Below are positions 14,651 to 22,667 of a DNA stretch of 22,709 nucleotides, one piece after another. The stretch covers positions 1 through 22,709 of the forward strand of contig CAVQQX010000078.1 in NCBI GenBank assembly GCA_963714645.1, written 5' to 3'. The notes beneath the pieces are model-generated. The model saw only the letters and a program-made list of their open reading frames with translations, did not search any database and was not told the origin of the DNA. This DNA comes from RPQJ01 sp963714645 (GTDB lineage: Bacteria > Pseudomonadota > Gammaproteobacteria > Steroidobacterales > Steroidobacteraceae). How positions within the stretch are numbered: position 1 is the first letter of the stretch; each line of letters starts with the position of its first letter. Both the position numbers and the translations under genes were made by a program.

Positions 14651-16690
14651 TCAGGCCGCCCCTGCAAGGGGGGCCGCCCCGCCGGATTCGGGGCTGGAAT
14701 CGTCGAGCATGACCGGCAGGATCACGAGTTCCATGCCGTGGAGGTTCAGGATGCGCTGGATCGCGAGCGGTGTCTGGCTGTGGAGCCAGCGGGTCCACCA
14801 GCGGTCCTCGTTGAAGACCAGCCGGTTCGCGAAGAACACGCTGTTGGGAAACTGCTCGCGCACCGCGAGGGCGAGCCGCTCGAGTTCCTGGAGCCGGTCG
14901 GCTCCGTAAACGTCGAACCACTGGGCGCCCCGGCCCTGGCAATGCGCGTAGTTCACGAGTGCATCGAGCGTCGCCCGCGTCTGGTACTGGAGCGTGCGCA
15001 GCGACTGGTCGCTGCCGAAGCTCTCGCTGTCGACGATGCCCACGCTCACGAACACCATGTTGCGGAAATGCCCCGGGAACAGCGCCTCGACTCGCTCGAT
15101 GGTGTGAAGGCCCAGACTGCGGTTGGCACTGACGAGGAAGACGGCGGTCCGTTCCGCGGGCTGGATCGCCGGCGGCGGGCAGCCGAGGTCACGCAGCTGC
15201 CAGCGGCTGCCACGCTCGAGCAGCCGCAGGCTGTCGCGCACGCGGGCGTAGTGGCGCCGGATCATCAGCCCGAGACCCACCACGCACGAGGTGATGCCGA
15301 GCGTCACGATACCGCCCTGCAGGAAGCGCTCGACCACGATCACGCCGAGGATGCTCGCGGTGATCAGCAGCGCAAACGCGGCGAGGGCGAGCCGACGCCT
15401 CGCTTGCGGCACGTCGCGACGCTGCTTCCACCAGTAGTTCGTCAGGCCGAGCAGCGACAGCGCGAAGGTGATGAACACGTTGACGGTGTAGAGCACGACC
15501 AGCAGTGCGACATGACCCCCGGTCCACACGAGGATCGCGAGCGCGGCGACGCCCATGACCAGGACGCCGTTGCGCGTCACCAGCCGCGACGACAGCGCAC
15601 TGAACTGGTTCGGGACCCAGCGGTCGACCGCCATGTTCGCGAGCACGGCGGGACCGCCGAGGAAACCGGTGTTCGCGGCGACGAACAGCAATGCGCCCTC
15701 GAACACCAGCACGACGGTCAGCATGGTGTGGCTGGTGGTCGCATCGAGCCCTAGGCTCGCGATGATGTCCCCGAACACGACGGCGTTCAGCGTCTCGCCG
15801 GTGTGGGACGGCTGCACGTCCCACAGCAGGTACAGCAGGATGATGCCCGCGGCCGTCAGGCTCAGCGACAGCGCCATCAGGAACATCGTCCACTTGCCGG
15901 TGCGCACGCGCGGCGCCTTGAGCACGTTGACGTTGTTCGAGACGGCCTCGATGCCGGTGTAGGTGCCGCCGCCCAGCGAATAGGCCTTCAGGAACAGCGC
16001 GAGCACGAAGAACCAGCCCATGTCGCCCGCGAGCGCCTGCGTCTCTGCCACCGTCGCCCGCACTTCCGGCATGAGGTCCGCCCCATTGCTCGCGATGCCG
16101 TAGGCGATCAGCGCGAAGTGCGTGACGCAGAAGCCGATGAAGATCGGCGCGAGCAGCCTGATGGACTCGCGCATGCCGCGCAGGTTCAGGTAGATCAGCA
16201 GCACGACGACCGCGATCGCAACCTCGAGCTTGACGACCTGGTGCGTCGGTGGCAGCAGGCTGAACAGTGCATCGACGCCGCTCGCGGCCGATATCGCGAT
16301 GGTGAGCACGTAGTCGACGATCAGTGCCGAACCCGCCACGAGGCCGGCGAACGGGCTGACCAGCTTGGTCGCAACCTTGTAGCCCCCGCCGCCGTTGGGG
16401 AACAGCTCGATGACCTGGTTGTAGGCGAGCGAGATCACGAACACCGTGAAGGCCGTCGCGAAGGCCAGGTAGAGCGCGAGCTGGCTGTGCTCCCCGAGTG
16501 CGATGAAGGCTTCGGCCGGGCCGTACGCGGACGAGGAGAGCCCGTCGGCACCGATGCCGATCCACGCGAGGAACGCGATCAGCGCTATGTGCTCCCGCGT
16601 CTCCGGCGCGAGCGGATCGCGCGGAGGGCCGAAGACGACGTCGCGGACGCGGCGTTTTTGCCCGGCGTTCACGTACTGGGGTGACCTCAC
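14651..16690 (-). CDS. APC-superfamily permease, KimA-like, putative potassium importer
   Basis: A 679-residue polytopic membrane protein with about 12 spans (roughly residues 35-480) and a cytosolic C-terminal domain of about 190 residues. The core motifs LSSSAYGPAEAF, FPNGGGGYKVATKL, AGLVAGSALIVDYVLTIAISAASGVDAL and GTYTGIEAVSNNV match the APC branch that contains the proton-coupled potassium importer KimA. Its C-terminal part may bind a nucleotide, as KimA does with c-di-AMP, but most gammaproteobacteria lack that signal, so the ligand is open. Other APC amino-acid permeases are an alternative. The first possible start is GTG 16690; GTG 16672 is in frame and has GAGG upstream. A hairpin (14654-14675) overlaps the stop. 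Confidence 0.75.
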   Translation of the reverse strand: MRSPQYVNAGQKRRVRDVVFGPPRDPLAPETREHIALIAFLAWIGIGADGLSSSAYGPAEAFIALGEHSQLALYLAFATAFTVFVISLAYNQVIELFPNGGGGYKVATKLVSPFAGLVAGSALIVDYVLTIAISAASGVDALFSLLPPTHQVVKLEVAIAVVVLLIYLNLRGMRESIRLLAPIFIGFCVTHFALIAYGIASNGADLMPEVRATVAETQALAGDMGWFFVLALFLKAYSLGGGTYTGIEAVSNNVNVLKAPRVRTGKWTMFLMALSLSLTAAGIILLYLLWDVQPSHTGETLNAVVFGDIIASLGLDATTSHTMLTVVLVFEGALLFVAANTGFLGGPAVLANMAVDRWVPNQFSALSSRLVTRNGVLVMGVAALAILVWTGGHVALLVVLYTVNVFITFALSLLGLTNYWWKQRRDVPQARRRLALAAFALLITASILGVIVVERFLQGGIVTLGITSCVVGLGLMIRRHYARVRDSLRLLERGSRWQLRDLGCPPPAIQPAERTAVFLVSANRSLGLHTIERVEALFPGHFRNMVFVSVGIVDSESFGSDQSLRTLQYQTRATLDALVNYAHCQGRGAQWFDVYGADRLQELERLALAVREQFPNSVFFANRLVFNEDRWWTRWLHSQTPLAIQRILNLHGMELVILPVMLDDSSPESGGAAPLAGAA

Positions 16691-16738
16691 CCGCGCCGCG
16701 CGCCCCCTCGAGCAGGAGCGCGGCGGGGACGGCCGGGG

Positions 16739-17716
16739 TCAGAGCAGGTCCTTGACCCCGTCGCGTTCCTCGAGCAGTTCCTTGTGGGTCGCGTGCATGC
16801 GTGCGTGGCTGAACTCGTTGATCGCGAGGCCCTGCACGATCTGGTACCGGCCACCGCTGCAGGTCACCGGGTAGCCGTAGATCACGCCTTCCGGGATCCC
16901 GTAGCTGCCGTCCGACGGCACTGCCATGGAGACCCAGTCGTCCGCCTTCGTGCCGAGCGCCCAGTCGCGGATGTGATCGAGCGCTGCGGAACCGGCGGAC
17001 GCGGCCGACGAGGCGCCGCGCGCCTTGATGATCGCCGCGCCGCGCTGCTGCACGACCGGGATGAACGTGTCCGCATACCAGGCCGGGTCGACCAGGGCGA
17101 GGGCGGGCTTGCCGCCGACCGTCGCGTGGTGCAGGTCCGGGTACTGCGTCGCCGAGTGGTTGCCCCAGATCACGACCTTGCGCAGGTCGTTGACGTGCGA
17201 TCCGGTCTGCTCCGCGAGCTGCGAGAGCGCGCGGTTGTGATCGAGTCGAACCATCGCGGTGAAGCGCTTCTGATCGAGGCCCGGCGCGTTCTTCATCGCG
17301 ATCAACGCATTCGTGTTGGCCGGATTGCCGACGACCAGCACGCGCACCTCGCGGTCGGCCACGGCATCGAGTGCCTTGCCCTGGGCCGAGAAGATCTGCG
17401 CGTTCGCGAGCAGCAGGTCCTTGCGCTCCATGCCAGGCCCGCGCGGGCGTGCACCGACCAGCAATGCGACCTGACAGTCCCGGAACGCGACCTTGGCGTC
17501 GTCGGTGGCGACGATCCGGTTCAGCGTCGGGAACGCGCAATCGTTGAGTTCCATGACCACGCCCTGCAGGGCGCCGAGCGCCGGCGTGATCTCGAGCAGG
17601 TGCAGATTGACCGGCTGGTCCGCGCCGAGCATCTGGCCGGACGCGACGCGGAATGCAAGCGCGTAGCCGATCTGGCCCGCGGCGCCGGTGATGGCGACGT
17701 TGACAGGGGTCTTCAT
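16739..17716 (-). CDS. mdh: Malate dehydrogenase
   Basis: NAD-dependent malate dehydrogenase of the TCA cycle, 325 residues, of the longer type shared with cytosolic eukaryotic enzymes and many beta- and gammaproteobacteria. The dinucleotide loop is TGAAGQIG (10-17) and the acidic residue Glu42 points to NAD rather than NADP. The substrate arginines lie in GARPRGPGMERKDLL (88-102, R92 and R98), with Asp159 in RLDHNRA and catalytic His187 in WGNHSATQYPD. The ATG at 17716 has AGAGAG nearby. A minus-strand -10-like TATACT (17853-17858) beside the 22-bp palindrome could be its promoter, 137 bases upstream. It lies just upstream of the permease gene, with a 48-base gap holding an inverted repeat. 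Confidence 0.95.
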   Translation of the reverse strand: MKTPVNVAITGAAGQIGYALAFRVASGQMLGADQPVNLHLLEITPALGALQGVVMELNDCAFPTLNRIVATDDAKVAFRDCQVALLVGARPRGPGMERKDLLLANAQIFSAQGKALDAVADREVRVLVVGNPANTNALIAMKNAPGLDQKRFTAMVRLDHNRALSQLAEQTGSHVNDLRKVVIWGNHSATQYPDLHHATVGGKPALALVDPAWYADTFIPVVQQRGAAIIKARGASSAASAGSAALDHIRDWALGTKADDWVSMAVPSDGSYGIPEGVIYGYPVTCSGGRYQIVQGLAINEFSHARMHATHKELLEERDGVKDLL

Positions 17717-17860
17717 GGAATTGCTCTCTGTGTTGTCTGCGTGTCGCCGGGCGTGCGGGTCGGGTGCCGTCGGGGGTGGCAGGACCGGCCGGACATTTTA
17801 ACGCGCTGCAACGAAAGTGGCGGCAGGCGGTGAGAGCCGGAGGGGATTGCAAAGTATATA

Positions 17861-17882
17861 GTGTTGTAGTTAACTACAACAC
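17861..17882. promoter_or_regulatory. Perfect 22-bp palindrome, likely operator
   Basis: The half-site GTGTTGTAGTT is followed directly by its exact reverse complement, in a local AT-rich island of otherwise GC-rich DNA. A -10-like TATACT lies on its left for the minus strand (mdh direction) and AATATA (17887-17892) on its right for the plus strand, with TTGTAG inside the palindrome as a possible -35. The perfect two-fold symmetry suits a dimeric repressor. The nearby GntR-type regulator is the obvious candidate, by inference. The rest of 17717-17923 shows no other gene. Confidence 0.7.
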
Positions 17883-17923
17883 CATCAATATACCACACTC
17901 GCCCCGCGACAGGCATCCGAGTC

Positions 17924-18082
17924 ATGCGTTCGTCGGACAGGTTCTGGGCAATCAGTCTTGCCGTCGTCGTCTGGCTGTTCGCAGGCTACACGGTCGCATC
18001 GAGGTCGATGTCGCCCGCGGCCATCACGACCCCGGCCTTCGATGCGACCGCTGCTGTCGGCCTCGCGATCGGTCGCCCTTGA
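17924..18082 (+). CDS. Small single-span membrane protein, unknown
   Basis: A 52-residue reading frame 41 bases after the palindrome. It starts MRSSDRFWAISLAVVVWLFA, with one hydrophobic segment at about 7-25 preceded by two arginines, then a short polar tail of about 27 residues rich in Ala, Ser and Thr. It looks like an uncleaved anchor or a signal-like sequence. The ribosome site is poor (ACAGGC, about 11 bases away), so translation is unproven. Its stop codon overlaps the -35-like TTGACG of the next promoter. I know no family for it. Its place between an operator-like palindrome and a YtrA-type gntR, where such regulators often control membrane transport genes, is the main reason to take it seriously. 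Confidence 0.5.
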   Translation: MRSSDRFWAISLAVVVWLFAGYTVASRSMSPAAITTPAFDATAAVGLAIGRP

Positions 18083-18127
18083 CGGGTCGATTCACGGTGG
18101 TCTGCTACATTACATCAGCGCACCACT
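18079..18127 (+). promoter_or_regulatory. Promoter with inverted repeat before gntR
   Basis: TTGACG (18079-18084) matches five of six -35 bases, and TGcTACATT (18103-18111) is an extended -10. The spacing of 21 bases is longer than ideal. GTGGT (18097-18101) and ACCAC (18122-18126) flank the -10 as an inverted repeat with a 20-base gap, the position expected of an autorepression site. Confidence 0.45.
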
Positions 18128-18170
18128 GGCACAGCCCCTGTCACACGTTCCCGTCACCCGCAGCACCGGC

Positions 18171-18518
18171 ATGGATTCCCACTGGAACGACAACCAGCCG
18201 ATCTACCGGCAACTGCGCGACAAGGTCGTGGCGATGATCCTCGAGGGCACGCTCGGCGAAGGCGACGCGCTGCCCTCGGTGCGCAGCGTGGCTGCCGAGC
18301 ACACGCTGAATCCGCTGACGGTCCTCAAGGGTTACCAGCAACTCGTCGACGAAGGCCTGGTCGAGAAACGCCGTGGCCGCGGGATGTTCGTGACCATGGG
18401 CGCCCGCACCCACCTGATGCGCGACGAGCGCGAACGTTTCCTCGAGCAGGAATGGCCGCGCGTGCGCTCGACCATCGAACGGCTCGGGCTCGACGTGAAG
18501 GAGCTGCTGAAGAAGTGA
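18171..18518 (+). CDS. GntR-family transcriptional regulator, YtrA subfamily
   Basis: A 115-residue one-component repressor. The winged helix-turn-helix spans about 10-75: QPIYRQLRDKVVAMILEGTLGEGDALPSVRSVAAEHTLNPLTVLKGYQQL, ending in VEKRRGRGMFV. The short C-terminal helical tail of about 40 residues, with no effector domain, is the YtrA mark. Such regulators usually repress their own operon, often with ABC-transporter or membrane genes, by binding palindromes. Here no ABC genes follow; only a dps remnant does. The ATG at 18171 was chosen by the family N-terminus, since the frame is open further upstream. Likely targets are the repeats at 17861-17882 and 18097-18126. The stop codon lies in a heptamer repeat. 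Confidence 0.9.
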   Translation: MDSHWNDNQPIYRQLRDKVVAMILEGTLGEGDALPSVRSVAAEHTLNPLTVLKGYQQLVDEGLVEKRRGRGMFVTMGARTHLMRDERERFLEQEWPRVRSTIERLGLDVKELLKK

Positions 18519-18530
18519 ACAGTGACCAGT
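18517..18530 (+). repeat. Heptamer repeat at the gntR stop
   Basis: GAACAGT and GACCAGT in tandem. The gntR TGA (18516-18518) lies at the edge of the first unit in the same register as at pcaD. The dps remnant begins right after the second unit. Confidence 0.7.
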
Positions 18531-18635
18531 GGCAAGGCCGGGGACGCCGACACCAGCGACCTGTTCTCCGGCATCTCGCGCGAGATCGACAAGAACCTCT
18601 GGCTGGTCGAGGCGTACCTGCAGGCGGAGCGCTGA
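18531..18635 (+). pseudogene. C-terminal remnant of dps
   Basis: About 34 codons ending in TGA read GKAGDADTSDLFSGISREI followed by DKNLWLVEAYLQAER. This matches the last helix of Dps, the ferritin-like DNA-protecting protein (E. coli: [21 protein letters not shown]). The ferroxidase site and the other helices are gone. A GTG at 18522 is in frame but lies inside the heptamer repeat. The stub starts directly after that repeat, so a deletion with its endpoint at the repeat is likely. Family assignment rests on this one helix but the match is distinctive. Confidence 0.7.
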
Positions 18636-18642
18636 GTCCGCC

Positions 18643-20640
18643 TCAGCCCATCAGCAGCCGGCTCTCTACCTGGGCGACATCCTCGGGGCGTCCCCACAGC
18701 ACGAGCACGTCGCCTTCGCGCAGCTTCGTCCCCGGATCGGGGTCGCGACCGGTGATGCCTTCGCGGCGGATCGCGCTCACGGTCACCGGGCCACGGTCGA
18801 GACCGACCTCCTCGATGGTCTGGTCGACTGCGCGGGCGCCGGGTGGCAGCACCACGGTGTAGAGCTGCTCGCGATGGCTCGAATCGGCGCTCGCGAGCTC
18901 GTGCCCGAGCTGCGTCGTGTCGCGTCGTCGAAACACGCTGCGCAGGATCGCGTAGCGCTGGTGACGGATCTGCTCGGTGGTCTGCAGCACGTCGCTGGCC
19001 GGCACGCGCAGGAACAGCAGCAGGTGGGAGGCGAGCGCGAGGCTCGTCTCGAACGTGCCCGGGATCACTTCGGTGGCGCCGGCCGCGAGCAGTTCCTCCA
19101 GCTTCGTTTCGTCCTCGGTCCGCACGAGCAGCGGCACGTCGGCGCGCAACCGGCGCACGGCGCGGACGATCCGCAATGCCACGTCCTGCGCGCTGAACGT
19201 GACCACCACGACCGTGGCCTGCTCGAGCCCGAGGGTCTGCAGCACCTCGGGCAGCGTGGCGTCGCCGTATACGACGGGGTCTCCCGCCATGCGTGCGTCG
19301 CGCACGCGCAGCGGATCGGAATCGAGCGCGACATACTCGATGCCCCGGCGCTCGACGATGCGCGCGAGGTTCTGCCCGACGCGCCCGAACCCGCAGAAGA
19401 TGATGTGCTCGCGCTGAGCGATGTCACGCGTAGTCGAGGTCTCGAGCGCCACGTCCGCTTCGGCCGTCCCCTCCAGGCGCAGCACCCTGTCCGCGATCCG
19501 CTTGTTGTAGCGGACGAGCAGCGGACCGAGCAGCATGCTGAGCGCGAGGGCGGTCAGCAGCACCTGGACGACCTGCGGCTCGACCGCACCGCTGCCGTGC
19601 AGCAGCAGCGTGAGCAGCGCGAAGCCGAACTCCCCGCCCATGCTCACGACGATGGCGGTGCGCAGGGCCTTGCGCAGGTTCGGCACGAACTGGCGCACGA
19701 TGAACGTGACGATGAGCGTCTTGACGAGCAGCAGCCCGACCAGCGCCAGCAGCACCAGCGGCAACTGCGCGAGCAGCAGCCGCAGGTCGAGCAGCATGCC
19801 GACCGACACGAAGAACACCCCGAGCAGGATGTCCTGGAACGGCTTCACCACGGCCTCGGTCTGGTGCCGGAACTCGGTCTCCGCGAGCAGCATGCCCGCG
19901 AGGAAGCCGCCCAGCGCGAGCGACAGCCCGAGCTGGTGGGTGGCCCAGGCGCTGCCGAGGGCGACGAACAGCACCGTCAGCGTGAACGTCTCGGTGCTGC
20001 GCTGGCGGGCGATCTCGCGAAACAGCGGCCGCGCCAGCACGCGTCCCGCGACGAGCACGACGGCGAGCGCCACGACCGCGCGACCGGCCATGCCCAGCAG
20101 CCAGAGCGGGCCCGGCGCCTCGCCTTCGCCCTGCAGCGCCGTCGCGAGCGCTAGCAGCGGCGCGAACGCGAGGTCCTGGAACAGCAGGATGCCGAGCGCG
20201 AGGCGCGCATGCGTGCGCGCGAGTTCGAACTGGTCGCCGAGCTGGCGCATCACGATCGCGGTGGACGACATCGCGAGCGCCCCGCCGATCACGACCGCGA
20301 CGCCTGGCGCGAGCCCCGCGGCGAAGGCACATCCGCCGAACGCAACGCCGCAGAGCAGCACCTGCAGGCCGCCGACGCCGAGCACCTCCGACTTCATCGC
20401 GATCATGCGCGCGAGCGAGAACTCGAGGCCCAGCGTGAAGACCAGGAACACGACGCCGATCTCGGCGAGCATGCGCACGGTCTCGTCGTTCGGCACCAGC
20501 GCGAGCGCGTGCGGGCCCAGCACCATGCCGACCAGCAGGTAGCCCAGGATCGGCGGCAGACGGAAGCGCCGCACGAGACTCAGCACCAGCAGCGAGCCGG
20601 CGAGCAGGATCAGGATCTGGGTGAGTGACTCGCCGGTCAT
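18643..20640 (-). CDS. CPA2-family cation/proton antiporter with TrkA domains (Kef/YbaL-like)
   Basis: A 665-residue inner-membrane protein. The exchanger domain covers about residues 1-380, with 12-13 spans, the ion-site FQDL at 154-157, and unwound segments near LGPHAL and GGFLAGMLLAE. It is followed by a TrkA-N Rossmann domain (about 411-530, GFGRVGQN at 417-424 and Asp440) that should bind NAD(H), and a TrkA-C domain (about 580-663). This is the layout of KefB/KefC and YbaL, which move potassium or sodium against protons. No ancillary KefF/KefG gene is adjacent and the glutathione response cannot be inferred. The ATG at 20640 is the only good start. It is divergent from mlaE, with 84 bases between them. 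Confidence 0.9.
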   Translation of the reverse strand: MTGESLTQILILLAGSLLVLSLVRRFRLPPILGYLLVGMVLGPHALALVPNDETVRMLAEIGVVFLVFTLGLEFSLARMIAMKSEVLGVGGLQVLLCGVAFGGCAFAAGLAPGVAVVIGGALAMSSTAIVMRQLGDQFELARTHARLALGILLFQDLAFAPLLALATALQGEGEAPGPLWLLGMAGRAVVALAVVLVAGRVLARPLFREIARQRSTETFTLTVLFVALGSAWATHQLGLSLALGGFLAGMLLAETEFRHQTEAVVKPFQDILLGVFFVSVGMLLDLRLLLAQLPLVLLALVGLLLVKTLIVTFIVRQFVPNLRKALRTAIVVSMGGEFGFALLTLLLHGSGAVEPQVVQVLLTALALSMLLGPLLVRYNKRIADRVLRLEGTAEADVALETSTTRDIAQREHIIFCGFGRVGQNLARIVERRGIEYVALDSDPLRVRDARMAGDPVVYGDATLPEVLQTLGLEQATVVVVTFSAQDVALRIVRAVRRLRADVPLLVRTEDETKLEELLAAGATEVIPGTFETSLALASHLLLFLRVPASDVLQTTEQIRHQRYAILRSVFRRRDTTQLGHELASADSSHREQLYTVVLPPGARAVDQTIEEVGLDRGPVTVSAIRREGITGRDPDPGTKLREGDVLVLWGRPEDVAQVESRLLMG

Positions 20641-20679
20641 CGGGCCTCACGCGGCTGCAGGGTCCGATGCTAGCATTCC

Positions 20680-20702
20680 GGCGCGGGCCTTCCGCCCGCG
20701 CC
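20680..20702. promoter_or_regulatory. Hairpin between the antiporter gene and mlaE
   Basis: A perfect 9-bp stem GGCGCGGGC with a 5-base loop (CTTCC) lies in the 84-bp divergent promoter region, ending 22 bases before the mlaE ATG. In mlaE mRNA it would sit in the leader and could affect initiation. As DNA it could be an operator. Function unknown. Confidence 0.4.
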
Positions 20703-20724
20703 GACCACGGCACCGCCGCCGCAC

Positions 20725-21846
20725 ATGCCGGATTCCCGCTCGCCGTTCCGTGCGGAATTCGACCGTTCGACGGGACGCCTGCGCCTTGCCGGCGCCTGCC
20801 GCGCGCTCGACGCGGAAATTCTCACGGCCGCGCTCGCCGAGTGGCGTCGCGCCGGCGGTCGCGAACTCGACCTGTCGGCGGCGGGAAGCTTCGACATCGG
20901 CGCCGCATGGCTGCTGCGGCGAGCGCTCGACGAGCTCGAGGCACGCGGGCAGCCGGCGCAGCTGCAGGGCGAGCCACCTGCGCACTTTCCATATCTCGCC
21001 GAGCTGCTCGCGTCCGCCCAGGAACCCGCAGCGGATCCGGCAGCGGCCGCCGCGGGCCGGCTCGAGCGATTCGGCCGGCTGGTGCACGAGCGACTCCGCA
21101 GCTCGTACGAGGCCTTGACGCACGGTGGCGTGCTGATCGCTGCGGCCACTCGCGCGTTCCGCTCCCTCAAGCGCCTGCGGATCCCGTCGATCGTGCGTCA
21201 TGCGTACGAGACCGGGTACCAGGCGGTGCCGGTCGTGGCGGCGATCGCGTTCCTGATCAGCGTGATCTCGGCCTACATCGGCGCACAGCAGCTGCGGCCC
21301 TACGGCGCCGAGATCTTCACGGTGGACGTGGTCGCCCTCGGCGTGCTGCGCGAACTCGGCGTGCTGCTCACGGCGATCATGGTCGCGGGCCGCACGGGCA
21401 GCGCCTATGCGGCCGAGATCGGCGTGATGAAGCTGAACGAGGAGATCGACGCGCTCGAGTCGATGGGCCTCGACCCGTACGAGGTGCTGGTGCTGCCGCG
21501 CGTGCTCGGGCTGGTGATTGCGCTGCCGCTGCTCACGGTCGTCGCGGACTTCATGGGGCTGCTCGGCGGCGGGCTGCTGTCCCGCTACCTGATCGACCTG
21601 CCGTGGCCGCAGTTCTTCCAGCGGCTCGACGAGGCCATCGCGCCCACGACGTTCTGGGCGGGCATGGTGAAGGCGCCGGTGTTCGGCGTCCTGATCGCGC
21701 TCACCGGCACGCTGCGCGGCCTGCAGGTGCGCGAGTCCTCGCGCGAGCTCGGGCGGCTCACCACCGTCGCGGTGGTGCAGTCGATCTTTCTCGTGATCTT
21801 CGCGGACGCGCTGTTTGCGGTCTTCTTCCTGGAGATCGACTTCTGA
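20725..21846 (+). CDS. mlaE: Phospholipid ABC transporter permease, STAS-MlaE fusion
   Basis: Inner-membrane permease of an MCE-type lipid transporter (Mla), which moves phospholipids between the inner membrane and the periplasm. The 373 residues carry an N-terminal STAS-like domain (about 1-95, DLSAAGSFDIGAAWLLRRAL), the part that in E. coli is the separate MlaB subunit. A linker follows, then the MlaE domain (about 155-370) with its hallmark AGRTGSAYAAEIGVMKLNEE plus IDALESMGLDP. Several membrane spans lie in this half. The ATG at 20725 follows a GC-rich leader with a hairpin and no strong ribosome site. Its TGA overlaps the mlaF ATG by one base (TGATG), so the two are coupled. Confidence 0.93.
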   Translation: MPDSRSPFRAEFDRSTGRLRLAGACRALDAEILTAALAEWRRAGGRELDLSAAGSFDIGAAWLLRRALDELEARGQPAQLQGEPPAHFPYLAELLASAQEPAADPAAAAAGRLERFGRLVHERLRSSYEALTHGGVLIAAATRAFRSLKRLRIPSIVRHAYETGYQAVPVVAAIAFLISVISAYIGAQQLRPYGAEIFTVDVVALGVLRELGVLLTAIMVAGRTGSAYAAEIGVMKLNEEIDALESMGLDPYEVLVLPRVLGLVIALPLLTVVADFMGLLGGGLLSRYLIDLPWPQFFQRLDEAIAPTTFWAGMVKAPVFGVLIALTGTLRGLQVRESSRELGRLTTVAVVQSIFLVIFADALFAVFFLEIDF

Positions 21847-22667
21847 TGACGGACGCCCGCGTGGTCATCGCCGTGCGCGACATCGTCAACCGCTTCGGCA
21901 CGCAGACGGTGCACGACGGCGTCAGCTTCGACGTGCGCGAGGGCGAGGTGTTCGGGATCGTCGGCGGCTCGGGCTCCGGCAAGTCGGTGCTGCTCAGGAC
22001 CATGCTCGGCCTGCGTCGCCCGAACGCGGGCGCGGTCGAGCTCGAGGGCCGCGACATCACCAGCATGAGCGACCGCGAGCTGCGCGAGGTCAAGCGCCGC
22101 TACGGCGTGACCTTCCAGCACGGCGCGCTGTTCACGTCGCTCACCGTGACCGAGAACGTGATCCTGCCGATCGTCGAGGCGCTGTCGCTGCCGGAGGCGG
22201 ACCTCCAGAGCCTCGCGGAGCTCAGGCTGCGCATGGTGGGACTGCCCGTCTCCGCCGGGACCAAGTACCCGGCGCAACTCTCGGGCGGCATGATCAAGCG
22301 CGCCGCGCTGGCGCGCGCGCTGGCGCTCGACCCGGTGCTGCTGTTCCTCGACGAGCCGACCGCGGGCCTCGACCCGATCGCCGCGTCGGCCTTCGACGAG
22401 CTCGTGCTCTACCTGAGGCGGACGCTCGGGCTCACCGTCGTGATGGTCACGCACGATCTGGACACCCTTGCGCGGACGTGTGATCGTGTCGCGGTGCTGG
22501 TGGATCGCAAGGTCGTCGTGGATACACTCGCCGGGATCGTGGACAACGAGCACCCGTGGATCCGCGAGTACTTCCACGGCGCCCGCGGTCACACGGTGAC
22601 CGATGCCGGCCGCACGGCTGACACCGTGACGCGCGACGGGACGCGGGGTTCGTCGCGTGGAACGTGA
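21846..22667 (+). CDS. mlaF: Phospholipid ABC transporter ATP-binding protein
   Basis: Cytosolic ATPase that powers the Mla complex, 273 residues. It has Walker A GGSGSGKS (40-47), the Q-loop TFQHGALF (89-96), where MlaF proteins have QHGALF, signature LSGGM (145-149), Walker B LLFLDEP (165-171), the D-loop AGLD and switch His203 in VTHDLD. The C-terminal tail after EYFHG is about 30 residues, charged and repetitive in Thr and Asp, longer than I expect for the core family. The start ATG at 21846 overlaps the mlaE stop. The 3' end overlaps the next gene's GTG start by 11 bases. All three should be one operon. Confidence 0.94.
   Translation: MTDARVVIAVRDIVNRFGTQTVHDGVSFDVREGEVFGIVGGSGSGKSVLLRTMLGLRRPNAGAVELEGRDITSMSDRELREVKRRYGVTFQHGALFTSLTVTENVILPIVEALSLPEADLQSLAELRLRMVGLPVSAGTKYPAQLSGGMIKRAALARALALDPVLLFLDEPTAGLDPIAASAFDELVLYLRRTLGLTVVMVTHDLDTLARTCDRVAVLVDRKVVVDTLAGIVDNEHPWIREYFHGARGHTVTDAGRTADTVTRDGTRGSSRGT

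Noticed and set aside
16691..16738. GC-rich inverted repeat between mdh and the permease gene as a terminator
   Set aside because: The 8-bp arms have a 16-base loop and no T-run follows, so a terminator call is not supported.
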